A DNA stretch of 48,355 bases from Microbacterium sp. (GTDB lineage: Bacteria > Actinomycetota > Actinomycetes > Actinomycetales > Microbacteriaceae). A program made the position numbers and the translations under genes. Location: NCBI GenBank assembly GCA_019510305.1, contig JAEKKN010000043.1, positions 1 through 48,355 of the forward strand, given 5' to 3'. Below are positions 39,829-47,080 of the stretch, in pieces. Every line of letters begins with the position of its first letter. Position 1 is the stretch's first letter. The notes beneath the pieces are model-generated. The model was not told where the DNA came from. It did no database searches and saw only the letters and a list, made by a program, of their open reading frames with translations.

Positions 39829-39903
39829 GTGTCTCCGACCGGAACTGCGGTCCGACGCACCTCGGCCATGCGGGAGAATGGTCACGACGAATGGAGGCGG
39901 CAC

Positions 39904-41031
39904 ATGGCGCTGCGTGTAGGCGTGATCGGCGGAGGCCAGCTGGCCAGGATGATGATCGCTCCGGCGGTCGAACTCGGGCTCGACCTGCGGGTGCTCGCGG
40001 AGGACGAGGGCATGTCCGCCCAGCTCGCCGCCACGGCGGTCGGCGACTACCGTGACCTCGAGGTGGTGCGCGCGTTCGTCAAGGACGTCGATGTCGTCAC
40101 CTTCGACCATGAACACGTGCCTCAGGCGGTGTTGCGTGCACTCGTCGATGAGGGGGTCGCCGTGCACCCCGGCCCTGACGCACTGCAGTTCGCTCAGGAC
40201 AAGCTCGTCATGCGGGCGCGTCTTGCCGAGCTCGGCGTGCCGCAGCCTGATTGGGCGGCTGTGCGCGACACGAGCGAGCTCCAGGCGTTCCTCGACGATC
40301 ATGAAGGGCGAGGCGTCGTGAAGACTCCTCGCGGCGGATACGACGGCAAGGGCGTGCGCGTCGTGCGTGCGGCCGCCGAGGCGCAGGACTGGTTCGACCA
40401 GCTTCCCGAGGGAGAGGCCCTTCTCGTCGAAGAACTCGTCGCCTTCGTGCGCGAGCTCGCACAGCAGGTGGCGCGGCGCCCCAGCGGCGAGATCGTCGCC
40501 TATCCGGTCGTCGAGACCGTGCAGCGCGACGGCGTGTGCGCCGAGGTCATCGCGCCGGCGCCCGCCGCCGCCGAGCGGCTGGCGCAGGTCGCGGAGGGCA
40601 TCGGACGGTCGATCGCCGAGGGACTCGGCGTGACGGGGATGCTCGCCGTGGAGCTGTTCGAGACCGATGACGAGCGGATACTCGTGAACGAACTGGCGAT
40701 GCGCCCGCACAACAGCGGCCACTGGAGCCAGGATGGAGCGGTCACCGGGCAGTTCGAGCAGCATCTGCGCGCCGTGGCCGATCTGCCTCTCGGTGACACC
40801 TCGCCGCGCGCAGCCTGGTCGGTGATGGTCAACATCCTCGGGGGACCGGCGGCGGGAACCCTGGGCGAGCGGTTCGCCGGGGCGATGACCGAGCATCCTT
40901 CAGCCAAGATCCACACCTACGGCAAGGCGCCCCGCCCTGGCCGCAAAGTGGGTCATGTGAACGTCTCCGGCGACGATCTCGACGACGCTGTCTACGTGGC
41001 GCGGGCAGCAGCTGCGCACTTCCTCGACTGA
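39904..41031 (+). CDS. purK: N5-carboxyaminoimidazole ribonucleotide synthase
   Basis: A 375-residue ATP-grasp enzyme converting AIR, ATP and bicarbonate to N5-CAIR in purine synthesis. Visible are the N-terminal VGVIGGGQLARMM, FDHEHVPQ (family usually has 'TxExE'), VVKTPRGGYDGKGVR (ATP-grasp loop), LLVEELVAF and VNELAMRPHNSGHWSQDG. The start is ATG 39904 with GGAGG 6 nt upstream; an upstream in-frame start at 39802 would run through repeat sequence and is rejected. It precedes purE by about 100 nt. Confidence 0.95.
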   Translation: MALRVGVIGGGQLARMMIAPAVELGLDLRVLAEDEGMSAQLAATAVGDYRDLEVVRAFVKDVDVVTFDHEHVPQAVLRALVDEGVAVHPGPDALQFAQDKLVMRARLAELGVPQPDWAAVRDTSELQAFLDDHEGRGVVKTPRGGYDGKGVRVVRAAAEAQDWFDQLPEGEALLVEELVAFVRELAQQVARRPSGEIVAYPVVETVQRDGVCAEVIAPAPAAAERLAQVAEGIGRSIAEGLGVTGMLAVELFETDDERILVNELAMRPHNSGHWSQDGAVTGQFEQHLRAVADLPLGDTSPRAAWSVMVNILGGPAAGTLGERFAGAMTEHPSAKIHTYGKAPRPGRKVGHVNVSGDDLDDAVYVARAAAAHFLD

Positions 41032-41125
41032 GAGGCTCGACCGCCCGCGAAGCTGAGCGCGCACCAGGAGCCGTCGTACTCTGCGGTGTGGTGTGCCGTT
41101 GGGGGGAACTTCCAGGGGCAGACCG

Positions 41126-41131
41126 TACCCT
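41126..41131 (+). promoter_or_regulatory. -10 box TACCCT for purE (leaderless)
   Basis: TACCCT is followed by 6 nt and the GTG at 41138, supporting that start over an ATG-less extension from 41093. Confidence 0.5.
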
Positions 41132-41137
41132 GTTGAA

Positions 41138-41653
41138 GTGACCGAGCCTCTGCACTCCTCTGCTGTCCCTCTCGTCGGCGTCGTGATGGGTTCCGACTCC
41201 GACTGGCGCGTGATGAGCGACGCTTCTCAGGCGCTCACCGAATTCGGCATCCCGCACGAGGTCGAGGTCGTGTCGGCGCACCGCACGCCCGACAAGCTCA
41301 TGTCGTACGCGCGCGAAGCACGGGGGCGCGGCATCCGCGTCATCATCGCCGGCGCCGGGGGAGCAGCCCATCTTCCGGGCATGCTCGCGTCGATGACCGC
41401 GCTGCCCGTCGTCGGCGTCCCTGTGCCGCTCGCGTACCTCGACGGCATGGATTCCCTGCTCTCGATCGTGCAGATGCCGGCCGGCATTCCCGTCGCCACC
41501 GTCTCGATCGGAGGGGCGAAGAACGCAGGCCTCCTCGCGGCGCGCATCCTCGGAACGTCGGATGCCGCGCTCGCCGACCGCGTCGAGGCCTACGCGCGCG
41601 ACCTCGAGGCGCAGGTCGAGGCCAAGAACGAACGGCTGAAGGAGTCGCTGTGA
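41138..41653 (+). CDS. purE: N5-carboxyaminoimidazole ribonucleotide mutase
   Basis: A 171-residue PurE, which moves the carboxyl group of N5-CAIR to C4 to give CAIR. Diagnostic residues are [11 protein letters not shown] near the N-terminus (phosphate loop), [12 protein letters not shown] (catalytic His), [17 protein letters not shown] and [17 protein letters not shown] 41138 is chosen from the -10 box and the normal length. Its stop overlaps the LCP gene start by 4 nt (GTGA). Confidence 0.95.
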   Translation: MTEPLHSSAVPLVGVVMGSDSDWRVMSDASQALTEFGIPHEVEVVSAHRTPDKLMSYAREARGRGIRVIIAGAGGAAHLPGMLASMTALPVVGVPVPLAYLDGMDSLLSIVQMPAGIPVATVSIGGAKNAGLLAARILGTSDAALADRVEAYARDLEAQVEAKNERLKESL

Positions 41654-43122
41654 CCCTGGCCGCGCCGCGCCTCACGGGTCGGCCGCTGATCGAGACCCGA
41701 CCGATGCGGCATCCCGACATCGCTGACGCCGGCACGATGACCAAGCGCGGCTGGTGGCTCGTCGTCCTGAACGTGCTTCTGCCGGGATCTGCGCAGGTTC
41801 TCGCGGGAAGCCGACGACTGGGTCGTTTCGGTCTTGGGGCGACGTTGACGGCGTGGTTCCTCGTGATCGTCGCGGTCGGGCTCGCTCTGTTCGCGCGCCC
41901 GACGCTGCTGTGGCTGACGGTGGGCGCGGGCTGGTTCTCGGGAGTCGTGCTCACGGCTGTGCAGGTGCTGCTGGTCGGCTACGTGATCCTGTGGATCGTG
42001 CTGACCTTCGACACCCTGCGGCTCGCACGGCTGGTGAAGATACCCGGGCTGTCGAAGTTCGCCCTTCCCGTCGTCGCCCTCGTGCTGCTCGGACTCGTCG
42101 GCTCGGCGACCGGAGTGGCGGCGTCGTATGTGGGCACGGCACGCAGCACGATCTCGACGATCTTCGGCAGCAGCGGCCCGAGCCTGCCGGCGAGCGACGG
42201 GTATTACAACATCCTGCTGCTCGGCGCCGACAGCGGCGAGGGCCGTGACTCCATGCGTTTCGACAGCATCTCGGTCGTCTCCGTGAACGCCTCGACCGGC
42301 GCCGTGACGATCACCGGCATTCCGCGCGACATGCCCAACTTCCCGTTCGCGGAAGACAGCCCGATGCGCGACCCCGACCTCGTCGGCTTCGACTACCGTA
42401 ACTACTTCGAGGGTCACAGCGATCCCGACTGCGGCTGGGGCTCGGGCGTCAACCAGTTGACCAACGCCGTGCAGGTGTGCCGTGAGGACGACGGCGCCAG
42501 CTTGTACCCCGATGCCGTAGCGCTGGGCTCCAACCCGGAGATCGAAGCGACGAAGGACGCCGCAGAGGGGATCCTCGGCATCGAGATCCCGTACTACGTG
42601 TTCCTCGACATGAAGGGCTTCGCCAACCTCATCGACGCTTTGGGCGGTGTCGACATCAACGTCACCGAGCGGCTGCCGATGGGCGGGCCGCCTCCCGGGT
42701 CGGGCGCACACGACGTCGAGTCGTGGGCGATCGGCTGGATCGAACCAGGGCAGCAGCACATGAACGGTGACACCGCGCAGTGGTATGCACGCTCGCGGTA
42801 CACGACCAGCGACTGGGACCGCATGCTTCGTCAGCGCCAGCTGCAGCAGGCGATTCTCGCGCAGTTCACGCCCCAGACCGTGCTCACCCGGTTCAACGAG
42901 GTCGCCACGGCCGGGACGGCGATCGTGCAGACCGATCTCCCGCAGGACAAGCTGCCCGAGTTCTTCGATCTGCTGACGAAGGCGAAGGATCAGCAGGTCA
43001 CGACGATCGAGCTCACGCCTGACCATGGCGTGCCTGAGACGGACATCGACTTCTCCTTCGTGCATCAGCTGGTCCAGACCACGTTGCACCCGCCGACGGC
43101 GACGCCCACCCCGACGCCCTGA
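41650..43122 (+). CDS. LytR-CpsA-Psr (LCP) family glycopolymer ligase
   Basis: A 490-residue LCP protein that joins undecaprenyl-linked glycopolymers to peptidoglycan at the outer face of the membrane. Four hydrophobic helices occupy residues about 35-165 ([70 protein letters not shown]), more than the single helix of classic LytR. The LCP domain has [50 protein letters not shown] and [15 protein letters not shown] (catalytic Arg cluster). The C-terminus is Pro/Thr repeats. It is coupled to purE, and its polymer substrate is likely made by the TagF-like cluster upstream. Confidence 0.9.
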   Translation: MTLAAPRLTGRPLIETRPMRHPDIADAGTMTKRGWWLVVLNVLLPGSAQVLAGSRRLGRFGLGATLTAWFLVIVAVGLALFARPTLLWLTVGAGWFSGVVLTAVQVLLVGYVILWIVLTFDTLRLARLVKIPGLSKFALPVVALVLLGLVGSATGVAASYVGTARSTISTIFGSSGPSLPASDGYYNILLLGADSGEGRDSMRFDSISVVSVNASTGAVTITGIPRDMPNFPFAEDSPMRDPDLVGFDYRNYFEGHSDPDCGWGSGVNQLTNAVQVCREDDGASLYPDAVALGSNPEIEATKDAAEGILGIEIPYYVFLDMKGFANLIDALGGVDINVTERLPMGGPPPGSGAHDVESWAIGWIEPGQQHMNGDTAQWYARSRYTTSDWDRMLRQRQLQQAILAQFTPQTVLTRFNEVATAGTAIVQTDLPQDKLPEFFDLLTKAKDQQVTTIELTPDHGVPETDIDFSFVHQLVQTTLHPPTATPTPTP

Positions 43123-43210
43123 ACGACTCTCCCGCTCGTAGAGCGAGGAGTACAGCGGCGAAACCAGACACGCGTACTCCGAGCGCGACATCGGGTGAAC
43201 GCGGGCCAGC

Positions 43211-43240
43211 GCGTCTCGTCTCGCTTCGCTCGCTCACCCA
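43211..43240 (-). repeat. Inverted copy of the dispersed GAGCGAGCGAAGCGAG repeat
   Basis: Read on the minus strand, 43211-43240 contains GTGAGCGAGCGAAGCGAGAC, matching the copy at 39791-39828. It lies between the LCP gene and its downstream hairpins. Confidence 0.7.
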
Positions 43241-43253
43241 ACGGAAGCGCACG

Positions 43254-43300
43254 AAAAAGCCCACGGCCACCACCTGAGAGTGAAGGTGATGGTCGTGGGC
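43254..43300 (-). terminator. Rho-independent terminator of the surface-protein gene
   Basis: Arms 43259-43275 and 43284-43300 pair over 17 positions with one wobble and one mismatch. On the minus strand the stem is followed by TTTTT (43254-43258), the only classical T-tailed terminator in the window. It ends the gene at 43392-43973 and could also stop the LCP transcript. Confidence 0.8.
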
Positions 43301-43301
43301 C

Positions 43302-43387
43302 TCCGGTGCATGCACCGGACTCACCAGACGACGGTGATCGGAGGGGGAGGGATCACCGTCGCCCGGTCGACCCCGCGATGCGGGGTC
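43302..43387. repeat. Three further inverted repeats in tandem
   Basis: An 18-nt perfect palindrome around CCGGTGCATGCACCGG (43302-43319), a CGACGGTGATC/GATCACCGTCG pair (43329-43361) and a GACCCCGC/GCGGGGTC hairpin (43369-43387) follow the terminator within 90 bp and end just before the surface-protein stop codon. Confidence 0.7.
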
Positions 43388-43391
43388 AGAA

Positions 43392-43973
43392 TCAGGCGTT
43401 CTTGCGGCGAGTGATCCCCACTGCCACGAGAGCACCGCCGACGACGAGAGCTGCTGCTCCGCCGCCGAGGATCCACGGCGACACGCTGCCGCCCGTCAGA
43501 GCCAACTCCGTGCCGGTCCCCGTGAGCGGAAGCTCGGAGCCGGCAGCGGCGACGGTCGGGTCGTGGTCGCAGTTCGAGACGGAATCGTGCCCCTGCGAGA
43601 CCGTGATGGTCGCGGTGTACGAGCGCGAACCGCTGAACGCGATGCCATATGCCCCGTCGCCGTCGGACGGCGGACGGAACGTGAGAACGAGGCTGCCGTC
43701 GGCAGCCGCCGTGTTCCCGGATACCGCCGAGTCGGCGGCATTGAGTCCGGACACCGACACGCCAACATTCTCGGACGGCTGGAACCAGCCCGCGCCGAAG
43801 ACGATGGTCGAAACCTCGCAGATGTCGATGATCGGGTCATCGACACTGACACTCGGGGTTCCCGCGTAGGTGTCGGACGCGGCCGTCGTGGCCGTTGCGG
43901 CGTCGGCGGCGATAGGCGCAGAGAGCACCAGAGCTCCGACAGTCAGGCTGATTACAGCCAGTTTCTTCAGCAT
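43392..43973 (-). CDS. Small secreted cell-wall-anchored protein with two sortase-type motifs
   Basis: A 193-residue precursor. A signal peptide (LAVISLTVGALVLSAPIAADA, cleaved near residue 25) is followed by a beta-rich domain of about 110 residues with two Cys (52 and 135) that may pair. A wall-sorting signal ends the protein: LPLTG at 148-152, LALTG at 157-161, then a hydrophobic helix (ILGGGAAALVVGGALVAVGI) and RRKNA. The second motif is at the usual distance from the helix and fits class E sortase (LAxTG); the first fits LPxTG. ATG 43973 has GGGGAG upstream. A probable -10 (TATAAC, minus strand near 44061) gives a leader of about 80 nt. Confidence 0.78.
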   Translation of the reverse strand: MLKKLAVISLTVGALVLSAPIAADAATATTAASDTYAGTPSVSVDDPIIDICEVSTIVFGAGWFQPSENVGVSVSGLNAADSAVSGNTAAADGSLVLTFRPPSDGDGAYGIAFSGSRSYTATITVSQGHDSVSNCDHDPTVAAAGSELPLTGTGTELALTGGSVSPWILGGGAAALVVGGALVAVGITRRKNA

Positions 43974-44080
43974 GTTTCTCCCCAGAAATACACGCGGAAT
44001 CGCACCGAACACACCCCTGCATTCGACTGCGTGGGTTCTCCTTGTCCCCACGACAAAGTTATAGAACCCAGATATTCCCC

Positions 44081-44119
44081 AGTGAAAGTGACACTACATC
44101 ATCATCGAGTGAAAGTCAC
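44081..44119. repeat. Direct repeat AGTGAAAGTSAC upstream of the surface-protein gene
   Basis: AGTGAAAGTGAC (44081-44092) and AGTGAAAGTCAC (44108-44119) are 27 bp apart, upstream of the minus-strand surface-protein promoter. The second copy covers the stop of the DUF4012 gene. They may be regulator sites or chance. Confidence 0.4.
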
Positions 44120-45786
44120 GGTGCACAGTGAAGATCCGTGCGTCGGATCTTCGGATCGTTCACGAGCGGGGTGTGCGCGACCTCGGTGAGACGCTGACCG
44201 GCTCCCGTTCCGTGGAACTCCACCGTGATCGTGGTGGATTCGCCGGGTGCGAGCGTGACGTCGTGCTGCACCGCGAAGCGGTCGCCGAGCATCGTGGTCT
44301 GCACGGCATCCGACTTCCCGTCTCTGTCGATGTGCGATGCGGTGGCGCCTGCCGGGCCGTAGACGGCGACCAGGGTGCGTACCGAGCCGGGAGGCACTCC
44401 GTACCACCCCGACGCAGTGACGTAAGCGGGTAGCGCCGTCGCGGCATCGACGGGGGCGTTGTTGGTCCAGGTGACCTGGAGCTGCGTCGTGGGCTCGCCC
44501 TCGCATGTGCCGACCGACGTCGAGATCTCAGCGCCCATGTAGTAGTCCATCTTGCCGCCGGTCGCGTCGTTGAAGAGCGCTCCGACGTACGTCGCGGATG
44601 CGGTGTCCCTGGGCAGTGCGCCGCTGAGCGTGGAGCGCTGGATGATCGTCTGCTCGTCCTCATGCGCGCTCCAGATGCGGATGCGACCTTCGGCGGACGA
44701 CTGGGCGAGCGCGGTCACCAGCTTCTTCGGTTCGGCGCCCGACATCGCACCGCTGAACAGAGCCCCGGCGGCCTGGGCGAACACCTGGTCCTGCATCGTC
44801 GGATCGGGCACGGCGGCGTAGATCTCAGAAAGGAGCAGACCGACGACGTTGTCCTCGTCGGCCGTGAACGGCCCGAAGGCGAGCGGCCCCGTCGCCGCGA
44901 GCAGGTTCTTCGTCATGACGGCGTCGACGGCGATGACGCCGTCGACCGGCGTACCGAAGCGGTTCTGCCATCGGGCGGCGATGAGGGGCGCTGCCTCGGT
45001 GAAGTCGGGGATGTTCGTGATGTTCTGCAGGTAGCGGCCGGGTCGGTCCTCGAAGAGCGCGATCGTCGACTCGCTGAGCGGAAGAGCTGTGTCGAGCGAC
45101 GGGAAGTCGGCCGTGGAGGCCTGCTGACTCAAGGTGACGTGCCCGTTCTCGGCGTGCAGGAGCGCGATCGCCCCGATGATGCCGCCCGAGGAGCGCAGCT
45201 CGGCGTTGTTCTGCATCGCGATCACGTAGTTGCGGGGTTCAGTCGCACCCAACATGCTCGGCAGCAGGGCGGAGGCGCCGTGCAGTGAGCCGACCAGGGT
45301 CGTCGCCTGGGTGACGTTCGAGCGCAGTTCGCGGATAGCGTCGGCCAGCGGGGGCAGGGTGGCATCGGCGTCGATCTGCCGCGCGCTGCTCTCCGCTTCG
45401 CGCAGTGTCGACGCCGCATCCGCGAGGGAGGGCTCGATCGCGGCGAACGGAGAGAGGTCGATGGTCCCGTTGGAGAAGCCCAGGCTGGAGAGATCGATGT
45501 CGCCTGCGGCGGACAGGACCGGTCCCACGGCATCCGTCGCCACCTCGTCCGCGATGGCGGCGACCTCGCTGACCGCGGTGAAATTCGGTCCGATCCAGGG
45601 GACCACGCCGTACGCATGCCAGATCGGGTCCGCCGTGAGGTCGTGGGCGGAAGCAGCGTGATGGGAGATGCGCTTCGTGAGCGTCTCAGCCTTGTCGAGG
45701 TCGCCCTCGCCGACGGCGGTCTTCATCTGCGAAGAGATCGCCGATGGTCCAGCCGAGCCATCGGCGATGTACCGGCAGGCGTCCAT
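44116..45786 (-). CDS. DUF4012 protein lacking its N-terminal membrane anchor
   Basis: A 556-residue DUF4012 protein, a family found with envelope polysaccharide genes. Recognisable pieces are TADPIWHAYGVVPWIGPNF, PRNYVIAMQNNAELRSSGGI, PLIAARWQNRFGTPVDGVIA, SAHEDEQTIIQRS and GWYGVPPGSVRTLVAVYGP. Family members normally begin with a membrane helix 30-60 residues before 'DPIW'; here the frame opens at ATG 45786 with only MDACRYIADGSAGPS first, and an in-frame TGA is two codons upstream. No hydrophobic segment is found in any frame of 45787-45916. The gene is probably truncated at its 5' end, and without export the product is unlikely to work normally. Confidence 0.75.
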   Translation of the reverse strand: MDACRYIADGSAGPSAISSQMKTAVGEGDLDKAETLTKRISHHAASAHDLTADPIWHAYGVVPWIGPNFTAVSEVAAIADEVATDAVGPVLSAAGDIDLSSLGFSNGTIDLSPFAAIEPSLADAASTLREAESSARQIDADATLPPLADAIRELRSNVTQATTLVGSLHGASALLPSMLGATEPRNYVIAMQNNAELRSSGGIIGAIALLHAENGHVTLSQQASTADFPSLDTALPLSESTIALFEDRPGRYLQNITNIPDFTEAAPLIAARWQNRFGTPVDGVIAVDAVMTKNLLAATGPLAFGPFTADEDNVVGLLLSEIYAAVPDPTMQDQVFAQAAGALFSGAMSGAEPKKLVTALAQSSAEGRIRIWSAHEDEQTIIQRSTLSGALPRDTASATYVGALFNDATGGKMDYYMGAEISTSVGTCEGEPTTQLQVTWTNNAPVDAATALPAYVTASGWYGVPPGSVRTLVAVYGPAGATASHIDRDGKSDAVQTTMLGDRFAVQHDVTLAPGESTTITVEFHGTGAGQRLTEVAHTPLVNDPKIRRTDLHCAP

Positions 45787-45903
45787 CGCTCATCCGAGCA
45801 TTCAAGCACGAAGGCGAGACCGCATGCTGGGAACGAAGTGCTTTCCCAGCAAGGTTTTCCGAAGTGGCGCGCCTGTCGCGAGTCGGCGGGCGACCGGTGC
45901 CTC

Positions 45904-45909
45904 TAATCT
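45904..45909 (+). promoter_or_regulatory. -10 box TAATCT for the GT4 gene (leaderless)
   Basis: TAATCT is followed by 7 nt and the ATG at 45917. Confidence 0.5.
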
Positions 45910-45916
45910 TGTGCTC

Positions 45917-46990
45917 ATGGGTGCTCGGCTGCGTGTGGTTCTGGATCAGCTCGTGCATGTCGTCGACGCCGACCAGGCCGCAGCGGCGATCGACCTCGCG
46001 GCAGGTCTCATCGAGACCGCGCCGTCGGGCTGCGATGTCGCGGCGATCGTGCCGGCCGGCTCTGCGCCTGCTCTCCCCGGTCTCGCCGACGTGCGCACCC
46101 TTGGCCTGGCGCGGCGTGAGCTTGCGGCTTCGTGGCAGCTGGGCATCGCACCAGGTGTGGGAGGGGGGCTCATCCACTCGGCGTCGCTGATGGCGCCCCT
46201 CGTGCGCCACGACCGCCTCCACGACAACGACCAGACGACGGTGACGCTGTGGGACCTGCGGGCGTGGGAGACGCCGGACGCCCTGCCCAAGACGACCGTG
46301 GCCTGGCAGCGCGCGATGCTCAGGCGTGCGGTCAAGCATGCGGATGCCGTGGTCGTGCCTTCGCACGCATTCGCCTCGCGTCTTGCGGATGTGGCGAAGC
46401 TGGGGGAGAGGATCCGCGTGATCCCCGGAGCGGCGCCGCGCGGCTTCGTTGTGCCGCTCGATGCGGCGGCTCGGCGAGATGCCCTGTCCCTGCCGACACG
46501 CTACGTGGTGCTGACCGGGTGCTCCACCTCGCTCGAATCAGGGTTCCGCGCGGCGATCGCTGCCGATGCGGATGCGGTTGTGCTCGACGCCCCGGAGGGC
46601 TCGGAACCGCGCATCGCCGAGATCGCCTCGGCGGCCGGTCTTCGCGAGTCCCGCGTGCACGTGCGCGGGGCTCTTCCGCTCGAGGACCGGGCCGCGATCT
46701 TCGCCGCCGCCTCCGCTCTGGTGGCGACGGACCCCGAGATCGCCTGGCCCTGGCGTGTCGTCGAGGCGATGACGCTCGGAGTGCCGGTCGTCGCCGTGTC
46801 GAGCGGGGTGCACCGAGACGTCATCGCCGACGGGGGAGCGATCGTGCCGGAGGAGAAGATTCCGGATGCCGTCGCGGATGCCGTCGGTGCGGGGGCGCGG
46901 AGGATGAGCGTGCTGGGGAGCGACCGTGCGCGTTCGTTCTCCTGGATGAGCTCGGCGGAGCGCGTGTGGGGACTGCACGCGGACCTGTGA
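45917..46990 (+). CDS. Family 4-type glycosyltransferase
   Basis: A 357-residue GT-B glycosyltransferase. The C-terminal domain has VHVRGALPLEDRAAIFAAAS followed by the sugar-nucleotide motif ATDPEIAWPWRVVEAMTLGV, in which 'E-x7-E' style Glu residues are replaced in part (PEIAWPWRVVE). AVVVPSHAFASRLADVAKLG marks the domain junction. No membrane segment is visible. ATG 45917 follows a -10 box by 7 nt. It is divergent from the truncated DUF4012 gene and is likely part of the same envelope-polymer locus. Donor and acceptor are unknown. Confidence 0.8.
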   Translation: MGARLRVVLDQLVHVVDADQAAAAIDLAAGLIETAPSGCDVAAIVPAGSAPALPGLADVRTLGLARRELAASWQLGIAPGVGGGLIHSASLMAPLVRHDRLHDNDQTTVTLWDLRAWETPDALPKTTVAWQRAMLRRAVKHADAVVVPSHAFASRLADVAKLGERIRVIPGAAPRGFVVPLDAAARRDALSLPTRYVVLTGCSTSLESGFRAAIAADADAVVLDAPEGSEPRIAEIASAAGLRESRVHVRGALPLEDRAAIFAAASALVATDPEIAWPWRVVEAMTLGVPVVAVSSGVHRDVIADGGAIVPEEKIPDAVADAVGAGARRMSVLGSDRARSFSWMSSAERVWGLHADL

Positions 46991-47025
46991 TCGGCTGAGC
47001 GTTCGCCCCATAGTCACGGATCTTG

Positions 47026-47054
47026 TTGCCGTGGTTCGACAACAGTGGCATAAT
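47026..47054 (+). promoter_or_regulatory. SigA-type promoter of the secreted repeat protein
   Basis: TTGCCG (47026-47031) and CATAAT (47049-47054) are separated by exactly 17 bp. The transcript should start near 47061, about 20 nt before the ATG, without a Shine-Dalgarno sequence. A small TGTTG/CAACA inverted repeat overlaps the -35 box and spacer. Confidence 0.6.
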
Positions 47055-47080
47055 TTCGCAACTTCCGTCACACTGGTCAC

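Noticed and set aside
39802..39903. Upstream extension of purK
   Set aside because: It would translate the dispersed repeat; the ATG at 39904 has a good ribosome binding site and the family N-terminus.
39829..39903. Possible purine riboswitch before purK
   Set aside because: No conserved riboswitch core or stem arrangement is visible; the space is taken by repeats and a ribosome binding site.
41593..43191. Minus-strand ORF of about 533 codons over the LCP gene
   Set aside because: It is a shadow frame rich in Arg, Asp and His; the LCP motifs are on the + strand.
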